A stretch of DNA of 5,813 nt from Lachnospiraceae bacterium. Its GTDB lineage: Bacteria > Bacillota > Clostridia > Lachnospirales > Lachnospiraceae. The DNA is taken from the NCBI GenBank assembly GCA_017964055.1, contig JAGCSS010000250.1:1-5813 (forward strand), read 5' to 3'. This document shows, in pieces, positions 1 to 5,813 of this stretch. Both the position numbers and the translations under genes were made by a program. The first letter of the stretch is position 1. The number at the start of each line of letters is the position of its first letter. The notes under the pieces were generated by a model. That model saw only the letters and a list, made by a program, of their open reading frames with translations, was not told the origin of the DNA and made no database searches.

Positions 1-2577
1 ATAGCCCTTCGGCACGCCCGTCGCGTCCTCACGCAGGACCATCTCGTTCATGCCCATGATCGTGTTGATGGGCGTTCGTATCTCATGCGACATATTGGCA
101 AGGAATCGTGACTTCGCGGTATTCGCGCGCTCAGCCTCGTCCTTTGCCTGGCTGATCGTTTCGTACTGCCTGCGGATGACGGTCGTCTTCATGAAGCGCC
201 ATACGATAAAGCCCGTAGCGGCAATGATCAGCGCCGCGAGGATAAACCTCACGATGAACAGCTCCATGATACGCGGCTTTTTAAGCAGGTTAAATGCGCT
301 GTCGGAAAGCACCGTTTTCCCGTCTCCGCCGAGGACTTGCACGTGCAGGATATAGTTACCGTAGGGCAGATCCATATACTCGATCGCTCCGAGCCGGTCC
401 TTCGTAACCGTGATCCCGCCGTCTCCGGCGCCCTCGAAATAAATGTACACCAGAGGGTTCATGTTCGTATAATCCAGGACTGAGGGCATGATGCTGACCC
501 TGCCCTTTGACGCGGGGATCTTATATATGCCCTTTTCATCGGGCAGTATCCGTTCATCGTCGCAGTATACCGAATCAAGCGCTATCCTGATCATATTGCT
601 CTCGTCGAAATAGTTGTCGATATTGACGCGGATAACGCCCTTTCTCGCTGCGATATAGAGGTTTCCGTCGGTATCGGGCGCGCTGTAGGCATTGCTCGTC
701 ATCGAATAAGGCAATCCGTTCGCTATCGTATAGAGCCTGTAATCCTCGACACTGTTGGCCAGCATTTCATCGGCCTTCACACGGAAGAGGCCGTAAGAAG
801 AAAGTATCCAGAGCTCTCCGCTCCTGTTGGGATACAGATCGTAGTTGTTGTTGTAAGGGAACGTGGTCACATTGATGATGGCCCCGTCCTTCATATACTC
901 TATCGAGTTTGAGGTAACGATCCAGAATACCTGCCTCTCATCGTCCCATTTGATCCTCATGACGACATCGCTCGAGAGCCCCTCATCCCTGTTGATACGG
1001 GATACGCTCTTATCGTCTATGACATATATGCCGTCGCCGTCCGAACCCACATATATCCTGCCGTCCGGCCCTTCGGCAACCGTAAGGAATACCGTGTTTT
1101 TGATAACGTCGCTGCTGCCGACAGTCCTCACCACCGCGCCGTCCTTTATGATCGCGAGTCCGCCGTTGGTGCCGGCCAGTATCCTGCCGTCGGCCCCCTG
1201 TACGACCGCGCGCACTTCATTGCTCGGCATGCCGTCTTCGGTAGTGTAGGAATATATCGTCCCGTTGGGCAGGCGGCATACGAGTCCGAGACCGCCCGTA
1301 TAGGTCGATACCCAGATGCGCCCGATATCGTCCCGGAGAATGCAGCGTACGCGGTTCTCTCCGATGTATTCGGTCAGCCTGTCCGTAAGGGGATTCCCGT
1401 ACTTGTCCACGGCTCTTAAGCCGTTGTCGGTACCGATGTAGATCGTATTGCCGCTCAGCGCGACAGCGTTGACCGCCGACTCGGTAAAGCCCGATGCTTC
1501 CGTCAGATCGACGAAATTGTTTGTCACGACCTTTAATACACCCTGTGTGGATGACGCTATCCAGAGGTTGCCCTGATAGTCGGACGTGACCATCTCGATC
1601 CCGCTGTCCATAGGCGTGTTCCCGAGGAGGTTCATTCCGCCGTATTCATCCAGATAACCTATTGCGGATGTTGAAGAAACCCACACTCTTCCGCAGTCGT
1701 AGTTCATCCAGTGTATGTTAGATATGGGCGAAACGGATATCAGCTTCATTTCTGAAGCTATATCGCCGAAACTGCCGTAATAGATGTAATCTCCCGAGGT
1801 GCCGATATAGACATGTCCCGGGAACGAAGGGTCCGCAAGGATAGTGGTTATCCTGTCGATGCCGAGCTCTTCGCTCGAATAGACCTCGCTCACGCCGCAG
1901 TCGTCTATCGCAAAGATCAGGCCGCCCGAAGTCTGTCCGAATATGCGGCCCGCGATATCCGTATCGAGTCTGAGTACACGCTCCTGATCGAGCCTGTCAT
2001 CCGATATCTGATGCATGGTCCCGCTGCGGTCGGCATACACGAGTCCCGCGGTGGTCCCGATTATCACATTGCCGTGCCTGTCCTCCGCAAAGCTGCGGAT
2101 CGATGAAGCCCTGAGGCCGTCCTTATACGAATAATGAGTCCTGTTCGCGCCTTCCAGGACCACCACTCCGTTGTCGTTGGTCCCGACCCAGATGCGTCCG
2201 CGGCTGTCCTCGAAAAACGCGCGTGCGCTGGTCAGACCGTCGGAGGAATCCAGTCTCTCAAACACCGAACCGTCATAGCGGATAACGCCGCTGTAGCCGC
2301 CGATCCAGACATAGCCTGCCGAATCTCCGAGCAGGAACATCGCGTCGGAAGTGGGCAGCCCGTTCGTTGCGTCATACAGGGTCGAAGTATATCCGACGCC
2401 GCGCACCTGCCCGGAAGCCGCATAACCGCCGCCCGCAGCGATCGTGCCGGCCTTTACGGAAACGACATCGTCCCTGCCGAAAAACGAGGCCGCCCGGCCG
2501 GTAACCGGAAACATCCCTGCGGTCAGGACACATATTATTATCAGCACTCCCGCCGATATCATCCTTTTGTGCTTCAT
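1..2577 (-). CDS. Large propeller-type sensor histidine kinase (3' end outside window), possibly a hybrid two-component sensor
   Basis: A reading frame open for 859 codons that runs off the left edge. In order: a signal peptide (residues 1-30), about fourteen Reg_prop-like beta-propeller repeats (about 75-655), a Y_Y_Y-type Ig-like domain (about 690-765), one membrane helix (about 773-793), a charged helical linker (about 797-826), and the HisKA H-box NMSHEIRTP with the predicted phosphorylated histidine at residue 831. The layout is that of the periplasmic sensors of hybrid two-component systems, best known for polysaccharide sensing in Bacteroidetes and also found in Clostridia. It should sense an external ligand and autophosphorylate in the cytoplasm. 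The ATPase domain and any receiver or DNA-binding domain lie beyond the window, so hybrid status is unproven. The ATG at 2577 is chosen because GGAGG sits 10 nt upstream and a signal peptide follows. The gene begins 16 bp after the HD-GYP stop codon, which suggests co-transcription. The ligand is unknown. Confidence 0.93.
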   Translation of the reverse strand, partial: MKHKRMISAGVLIIICVLTAGMFPVTGRAASFFGRDDVVSVKAGTIAAGGGYAASGQVRGVGYTSTLYDATNGLPTSDAMFLLGDSAGYVWIGGYSGVIRYDGSVFERLDSSDGLTSARAFFEDSRGRIWVGTNDNGVVVLEGANRTHYSYKDGLRASSIRSFAEDRHGNVIIGTTAGLVYADRSGTMHQISDDRLDQERVLRLDTDIAGRIFGQTSGGLIFAIDDCGVSEVYSSEELGIDRITTILADPSFPGHVYIGTSGDYIYYGSFGDIASEMKLISVSPISNIHWMNYDCGRVWVSSTSAIGYLDEYGGMNLLGNTPMDSGIEMVTSDYQGNLWIASSTQGVLKVVTNNFVDLTEASGFTESAVNAVALSGNTIYIGTDNGLRAVDKYGNPLTDRLTEYIGENRVRCILRDDIGRIWVSTYTGGLGLVCRLPNGTIYSYTTEDGMPSNEVRAVVQGADGRILAGTNGGLAIIKDGAVVRTVGSSDVIKNTVFLTVAEGPDGRIYVGSDGDGIYVIDDKSVSRINRDEGLSSDVVMRIKWDDERQVFWIVTSNSIEYMKDGAIINVTTFPYNNNYDLYPNRSGELWILSSYGLFRVKADEMLANSVEDYRLYTIANGLPYSMTSNAYSAPDTDGNLYIAARKGVIRVNIDNYFDESNMIRIALDSVYCDDERILPDEKGIYKIPASKGRVSIMPSVLDYTNMNPLVYIYFEGAGDGGITVTKDRLGAIEYMDLPYGNYILHVQVLGGDGKTVLSDSAFNLLKKPRIMELFIVRFILAALIIAATGFIVWRFMKTTVIRRQYETISQAKDEAERANTAKSRFLANMSHEIRTPINTIMGMNEMVLREDATGVPKGY
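613..2355 (-). repeat. Fourteen Reg_prop-like beta-propeller repeats within the sensor kinase
   Basis: The translated region contains about fourteen copies of a 35-45-residue unit with the pattern of a short beta strand, D-x-x-G, then [RNY]-[IVL]-[WYF]-[IV]-[GS]-[ST] and a hydrophobic strand. Examples are [55 protein letters not shown] and [11 protein letters not shown]. Several copies are followed by a linker such as DGLTS, DGMPS, EGLSS or NGLPY. This matches the Reg_prop (two-component regulator propeller) family. Fourteen units fit two seven-bladed propellers in tandem. Some blades, such as the one containing [11 protein letters not shown], are divergent. The repeats are at protein level and the DNA itself is not visibly repetitive. 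Confidence 0.85.
2488..2577 (-). other. Signal peptide of the propeller sensor kinase
   Basis: The first 30 residues have a basic start (MKHKR), a hydrophobic core (about residues 6-25, including VLIIICVL) and a small-residue cleavage context around GRAAS at residues 27-31. This places the propellers outside the cytoplasmic membrane. Cleavage after A29 or A30 is inferred. It could instead remain as an uncleaved N-terminal anchor, giving the protein two membrane helices. Confidence 0.75.
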
Positions 2578-2587
2578 CAGTCGAAAA

Positions 2588-2592
2588 CCTCC
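2588..2592 (-). promoter_or_regulatory. Ribosome-binding site of the sensor kinase
   Basis: GGAGG on the minus strand lies 10 nt before the ATG at 2577, in the short gap after the HD-GYP stop codon (TGACGGAGG). It supports this ATG over the next in-frame ATG five codons downstream. No promoter or terminator fits in the 16-bp gap. Confidence 0.8.
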
Positions 2593-2593
2593 G

Positions 2594-4738
2594 TCAAACC
2601 GCTTTTCCGCTGTATTTGTTCAGGATAACCCTGACCTCGGGAAGCGAATCCATAAAAGCTTCAACACATTTCGGGTCAAACTGCGTGCCGGCGCCCTCAT
2701 TGATGATCTCCAGCGCTTTTTCGATCGGGAATGCCGGCTTATACACACGCGGGGACGTAAGCGCATCGAATACGTCCGCCACTGCCATTATGCGCGCCGA
2801 AAGCGGTATAACCTCGCCGTGCAGACCCTCGGGATAACCCCTTCCGTCCCATCTCTCATGATGGTAGCCTGCCATGTTGCGTGCCTCTTTGAGGTAATTT
2901 CCGCCCTGTATCGTACTGATCGCCTTTTCGATGATGGCCTTTCCGGCAGTCGTATGAGTCTTCATGATCTCAAACTCCTCGTCGGTAAGCTTTCTCGGCT
3001 GGTTCAGCACGCCGTCGGGAATATTGATCTTGCCGACATCGTGCAGAGGCGCCGAACGTACCACATCGGAAATAAACTTGGGTGTGATCTTTTCCGCGTA
3101 ATAGCCCTTTTTCTTAAGAGCCTCAACGATTATCTTTACATATGCGGCAGTTTTCTGTACATGCTCTCCCGTATCGGAATCCCTGCTTTCAACGAGGTCC
3201 GCCATCGTTATGATCAGACCGTCCTGCATGACCGCAGTCGACTCCGAAAGCCGCCTGATATTGCGCATCTGCTCGGCCTGATTCAGCGTCATCTTGCTGA
3301 TGGCCTGATACAGCCGCTCTATCTCATCGCCGGTACGGATATCAAGCCTCCTGATGCGGCGGACATTGTTGTCGAGTTCCGCCTGGTCCCCTCCCGCGTC
3401 CGCAAAACTGTCGATGCAGTAGACCAGGTTCGATATCGGATAAGTCGAATACATCTCGGTTATCCACAGCTCGTAGAACACCGCGAGTATTATGATGCCC
3501 GCAACAAAAAGCAGCGTCTTGATAATGAACTCTTTGATATACGATCTCAGATCGCTTACCGAGACCTCGGCTATGGCATAAGCAGCCGTATCTCCGTATG
3601 AATCCCTGACGGGCTGAGCCACCGTTATCAGCCATCCCCAGGCGTCATTGGTCTCGAGAGGCTCCGGAACAGCTCCGGCATTGACCGCCGTCAGATAATC
3701 CGTCAGACCCTTCTCCAGCTCGATCGACTCTCCGGTACGGTACGGCGCCTGACCTCCGTCCTTGCCCGGGGTATCGAGCACGCAGCGTCCGACGCTGCCG
3801 GTCAGAGTGACAACATAGAGATACGCGACATTGCTGTAGGACTCCTGTATCCGCTTAAGCGTATCCGCGGCTTCGACGTACTCCGGCGCGTCTTCGCCGT
3901 CCTGCGAGATCGACTTTAAGGTTTCCGCATCCAGCAGCCCCGCAGCCAGGTCCACCGCTCCTTGCGCCTGATTGATGCGCTCGGATCTCTCATTCACATA
4001 ATACTGTTTTATGCTGACCCAGCACACGGAGAGAACGATGACCAGCGCGGTCATAACGACCATCTCCATGGTGCGTACACGTACCGAATACCTGACGCCC
4101 GAAGAGCCCTTCTGTGCAGATATCTGTTCCTCCTTCGTCAGAGGGTTCTGCAGCCATCTGCTGCTGCGGATCCTGTCTGTGATACTGTCGGGTATCAGCC
4201 GGAATACCAGGAGGACCAGACCGCAGATAATGGCCTTGTCCGCGAGATTGACCAGAATGTTGATGAGTATGTAGACGATCAGATACGATGTGCCTCCCTC
4301 GAACCCGATGGCGACCACCGCGTCATTGATTATCGCTGAGAAACCGGCCACCTGCAGCCACCATGTTACCAGAGGGCACAGAACGCCCGTCAGGAGCGCC
4401 GAAGTGATCACCAGCCTGATCGAAAACTTTATTTTGTTATCCGGATATTTTTTGATTATCTTTGCCGTAAATATGGCAATAAAAGCATAGATGAAAGAAT
4501 AATAGAATGCGTAGGGAAAGAATGAGGTCGAGACGGCGCAGGTAATGATGGCAGTCAGAACCCCGTAAAAAGGCCCGAGCAGAGCCGCGACGCAGATCGT
4601 TCCTGCCGTGTCCAGCATGAACGGCATACCCATGCGGTACATAAAATACGACAAAAGGACATTAACGGTGATGCCGATCAAAACCGGTATCAGGTTCATC
4701 AATCTGGTTCGGATTAAATTCTTCGCTCGTGAGCTCAC
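2594..4738 (-). CDS. Membrane-bound HD-GYP domain protein, predicted cyclic-di-GMP phosphodiesterase with ECF-S-like sensor
   Basis: A 714-residue protein counted from a GTG start. About six hydrophobic segments fill residues 16-182; the stretch around [18 protein letters not shown] (about 43-60) resembles the membrane core of ECF-transporter substrate-binding (S) components. A further helix (about 226-244) and another at about 403-426 bracket a roughly 160-residue extracytoplasmic region, perhaps a Cache-like sensor. A HAMP-like linker follows (about 427-490), then the HD-GYP domain (about 508-712). Visible catalytic motifs are TGEH (H526), HDVGK (H566, D567), [17 protein letters not shown] (626-636) and [10 protein letters not shown]. 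All are intact, so hydrolysis of c-di-GMP at the cytoplasmic face is expected from the family. It is the first gene of a likely operon with the propeller kinase, driven by the promoter at 4776-4804. An upstream in-frame TTG at 4753 would give 719 residues but overlaps the ribosome-binding site, so it is rejected. The family call is firm; the S-component resemblance is judged by eye. Confidence 0.95.
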   Translation of the reverse strand: MSSRAKNLIRTRLMNLIPVLIGITVNVLLSYFMYRMGMPFMLDTAGTICVAALLGPFYGVLTAIITCAVSTSFFPYAFYYSFIYAFIAIFTAKIIKKYPDNKIKFSIRLVITSALLTGVLCPLVTWWLQVAGFSAIINDAVVAIGFEGGTSYLIVYILINILVNLADKAIICGLVLLVFRLIPDSITDRIRSSRWLQNPLTKEEQISAQKGSSGVRYSVRVRTMEMVVMTALVIVLSVCWVSIKQYYVNERSERINQAQGAVDLAAGLLDAETLKSISQDGEDAPEYVEAADTLKRIQESYSNVAYLYVVTLTGSVGRCVLDTPGKDGGQAPYRTGESIELEKGLTDYLTAVNAGAVPEPLETNDAWGWLITVAQPVRDSYGDTAAYAIAEVSVSDLRSYIKEFIIKTLLFVAGIIILAVFYELWITEMYSTYPISNLVYCIDSFADAGGDQAELDNNVRRIRRLDIRTGDEIERLYQAISKMTLNQAEQMRNIRRLSESTAVMQDGLIITMADLVESRDSDTGEHVQKTAAYVKIIVEALKKKGYYAEKITPKFISDVVRSAPLHDVGKINIPDGVLNQPRKLTDEEFEIMKTHTTAGKAIIEKAISTIQGGNYLKEARNMAGYHHERWDGRGYPEGLHGEVIPLSARIMAVADVFDALTSPRVYKPAFPIEKALEIINEGAGTQFDPKCVEAFMDSLPEVRVILNKYSGKAV

Positions 4739-4745
4739 CTGTGAT

Positions 4746-4751
4746 CCCTCC
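4746..4751 (-). promoter_or_regulatory. Ribosome-binding site that sets a GTG start for the HD-GYP gene
   Basis: The minus strand reads GGAGGG followed by ATCACAG and GTG. The core GGAGG ends 8 nt before the GTG at 4738-4736. The longest open frame would begin at TTG 4753-4751, whose last base is the first G of this site, so that codon has no ribosome-binding site of its own. The GTG is therefore the better start. Confidence 0.82.
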
Positions 4752-4775
4752 AAACAGAGTCTTTACTAAATCTTT

Positions 4776-4804
4776 ATTATACCAATTTTCTCCCGTACAA
4801 TCAA
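4776..4804 (-). promoter_or_regulatory. Sigma-A-type promoter of the HD-GYP / sensor kinase operon
   Basis: On the minus strand, TTGATT (4804-4799) and a perfect TATAAT (4781-4776) are separated by exactly 17 nt. TGG precedes the -10, giving an extended TGnTATAAT. Transcription should start near 4769, leaving a leader of about 30 nt before the GTG start. The leader is too short for a riboswitch. The -35 box lies almost against the terminator hairpin of the upstream gene. Confidence 0.8.
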
Positions 4805-4831
4805 GAAATGCCGCTGCAAGCGCAGCGGCAT
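4801..4831 (-). terminator. Rho-independent terminator after the PrsW-family gene
   Basis: A perfect inverted repeat forms a 10-bp GC-rich stem (ATGCCGCTGC at 4808-4817 with its complement at 4822-4831) closed by a 4-nt loop. It begins 10 nt after the TAA of the PrsW gene. Read on the minus strand, the stem is followed by TTTCTTG, a short and imperfect T-run, so termination may be partial. The T-run merges with the -35 box of the next promoter. Confidence 0.72.
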
Positions 4832-4841
4832 AGGTAGCCTC

Positions 4842-5525
4842 TTAAGATATCATATTGTCGTTCTTCGACATATTCCTGACCTTCCTGATCGCCAGTACCG
4901 ACATTATGACAACAAAAACGATGAATACCACGAGGAATGCGTCATATCCGGAACTCAGGCAGAAATCATACATACCGTGCAGCAGCACCGGTACCCAGAG
5001 TGCTTTCCTGAGATTCGACCTGCATCCGCGATCATCGCCGCCCACAGAAGCGTACTTGGCCATCCCGTAGTAATAGCCCATGAAAACGGCAAATATCACA
5101 TGTCCGGGAACCGAGAGCAGGCCCCGTCCGACGGCTGTCCCGAGATCCCCGTCGATCAGATACAGGATATTCTCCAGGGTCGCGAAACCGAGAGAAGAGC
5201 ATACGGCATAGACCACGGCATCAAAGGTATAATTAAAGGCCGGATGCTTCCAAGTGGCCTTTTTCAGGACAAAGTATTTACCGCCCTCCTCCACGAGCGC
5301 CGTCAGGAGGAAATTGTCGATGATGATAAAGACCATGGACTTCTCATCAAGAAAATTCAGGAGCAGATACTGGGCCCCCATGCCGATCACGCCCGCGCTG
5401 ACAGTGGTAAGGGCGCCGAAAAGGAACAGCTTGATAAGGAGTCCCGCAGGCTCCTTTTCGATCTTATCCTTACGCCAGATCATTATGAACAATACAATAC
5501 TCGGTATTATCGCAAGCCAGACCAT
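4842..5525 (-). CDS. prsW: PrsW family intramembrane metalloprotease
   Basis: A complete 227-residue polytopic membrane protein, close in length to Bacillus subtilis PrsW. Conserved motifs of the family are visible in order: EEGGK (E79, E80, K83), the FATLEN element (F114, E118, N119), a helix with H142 in PGHVIF, and HGMYD (H183, D187). The glutamate pair and histidines are the expected metal-binding and catalytic residues. Hydrophobic segments span roughly 2-17, 32-57, 65-80, 101-122, 137-154, 176-190 and 196-214, and the tail is charged. In B. subtilis, PrsW makes the first cut in the anti-sigma factor RsiW to release SigW. Here no sigma or anti-sigma gene is visible, so the substrate is unknown; many clostridial family members have not been tied to a sigma factor. 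The ATG at 5525 has GGAGG 7 nt upstream. The gene appears monocistronic, between its own promoter and a terminator. The symbol is a family-level call, not proof of orthology. Confidence 0.92.
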   Translation of the reverse strand: MVWLAIIPSIVLFIMIWRKDKIEKEPAGLLIKLFLFGALTTVSAGVIGMGAQYLLLNFLDEKSMVFIIIDNFLLTALVEEGGKYFVLKKATWKHPAFNYTFDAVVYAVCSSLGFATLENILYLIDGDLGTAVGRGLLSVPGHVIFAVFMGYYYGMAKYASVGGDDRGCRSNLRKALWVPVLLHGMYDFCLSSGYDAFLVVFIVFVVIMSVLAIRKVRNMSKNDNMIS

Positions 5526-5532
5526 AATATTC

Positions 5533-5537
5533 CCTCC
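5533..5537 (-). promoter_or_regulatory. Ribosome-binding site of the PrsW-family gene
   Basis: GGAGG on the minus strand, extended to GGAGGG, lies 7 nt before the ATG at 5525. This near-ideal spacing fixes the start. Confidence 0.8.
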
Positions 5538-5566
5538 GGGAAGAATTTACTCTACTGTATATTTGC

Positions 5567-5596
5567 ATTATACCATAACTCATCGTGGGAATTGAA
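5567..5596 (-). promoter_or_regulatory. Probable extended -10 promoter of the PrsW-family gene
   Basis: The minus strand carries TATAAT at 5572-5567 preceded by TATGG, giving an extended TGnTATAAT element. The only -35 candidate at suitable spacing is TTCAAT (5596-5591, 18 nt), which is weak. Reliance on the extended -10 is therefore inferred. The predicted leader is about 35 nt. The adjoining gap back to 5618 shows no clear terminator hairpin for the preceding gene. Confidence 0.62.
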
Positions 5597-5618
5597 TACC
5601 TTGACAAAGATGACACCT

Positions 5619-5813
5619 CTACTGTTTTCTAATGACTTCCGCTACACCAGTATAATTGATATATCTGCAATCTTGGAAAGACTCGTAGTAATCGCCGCAG
5701 TACACAACTGTCATCTCGGCGGAATCAGCTTCACTACTGCAAAACAATTTCAGATTCTTGGCAAAATCTTTGTTAGGGGTCATAGACGACTTTATTTCAA
5801 AGGGGAACAGGAT
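5619..5813 (-). CDS. C-terminal end of a DUF4143-type ATP-binding protein (5' part outside window)
   Basis: The last 64 codons and a TAG stop of a gene that enters from the right edge. The translation contains FPFEIKSSMTPNKDFAKNL followed by VVYCGD and a closing INYTGVAEVI. This strongly resembles the C-terminal DUF4143 domain of the common bacterial and archaeal AAA-type ATP-binding proteins (AAA_14 plus DUF4143). The E-I-K motif is the (D/E)xK signature of the nuclease-like fold in that domain. The ATPase domain, expected upstream, is outside the window. Its biochemical role is not well defined, though the family is abundant in anaerobes and often horizontally spread. The GC content of this segment is about 42%, against roughly 48-68% in sampled 60-base stretches of the neighbouring genes, which fits recent acquisition. 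No terminator is seen after its stop. Confidence 0.82.
   Translation of the reverse strand: MLFPFEIKSSMTPNKDFAKNLKLFCSSEADSAEMTVVYCGDYYESFQDCRYINYTGVAEVIRKQ

Noticed and set aside
1813..2628. Plus-strand open frames opposite the propeller region and kinase start
   Set aside because: Their translations are low-complexity and unlike any family, while the minus frame shows regular propeller motifs without interruption.
2444..3601. A plus-strand open frame of 385 codons opposite the HD-GYP gene
   Set aside because: It lies antisense to clearly conserved HD-GYP coding sequence, has no ribosome-binding site of note, and its translation shows no recognisable domain. It is a by-product of codon composition on the other strand.
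4739..4775. A riboswitch or leader RNA before the HD-GYP gene, suggested by its ECF-S-like domain
   Set aside because: The leader predicted from the promoter is only about 30 nt and has no stable structure.
5526..5618. A terminator for the DUF4143 gene
   Set aside because: No inverted repeat with a T-run was found; the near-repeat TGTCATCTTTGTCA is direct, not hairpin-forming.
5601..5656. Plus-strand TTGACA (5601) and TATAAT (5651) as a forward promoter
   Set aside because: The two boxes are 44 nt apart, they lie within or beside the DUF4143 coding end, and no plus-strand gene follows inside the window.
1..5813. CRISPR array, tRNA, insertion sequence or phage signature
   Set aside because: No regularly spaced DNA repeats, cloverleaf-like segments, transposase frames or terminal inverted repeats were seen; only the propeller repeats exist, and these are at protein level.

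Overview
The window looks like chromosomal DNA from a Gram-positive anaerobe of the Clostridia, most plausibly a Lachnospiraceae-type bacterium (inference). Support: strong GGAGG ribosome-binding sites before each gene whose start is visible, sigma-A-like promoters with TATAAT -10 boxes, and the gene families present (PrsW, DUF4143 ATPase, HD-GYP receptor, two-component sensor with Reg_prop propellers). All four recognised genes lie on the minus strand, so transcription runs from high to low coordinates. No RNA gene, CRISPR array or insertion sequence was seen.

Right end (5619-5813): the last 64 codons of a DUF4143-type ATP-binding protein whose body lies beyond the window. It is clearly more AT-rich than the rest. 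Next (4842-5525) is a complete PrsW-family intramembrane metalloprotease with its own promoter and, after its stop, a perfect 10-bp hairpin acting as a likely terminator.

Centre and left: a strong promoter (4776-4804), almost touching that terminator, drives an apparent two-gene operon. The first gene (2594-4738, GTG start) encodes a membrane HD-GYP protein, a likely cyclic-di-GMP phosphodiesterase. It has a polytopic N-terminal domain resembling ECF-transporter substrate-binding components, a large extracytoplasmic loop, a HAMP-like linker and an intact HD-GYP domain. The second gene starts 16 bp after its stop and runs off the left edge. It encodes a very large sensor kinase: signal peptide, fourteen propeller repeats (probably two seven-bladed propellers), a Y_Y_Y domain, one membrane helix and a HisKA phospho-acceptor helix.

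The main interest is this pair. Two membrane receptors with different external sensing modules appear co-transcribed, one feeding into c-di-GMP turnover and the other into phosphotransfer. Their ligands cannot be read from the sequence.
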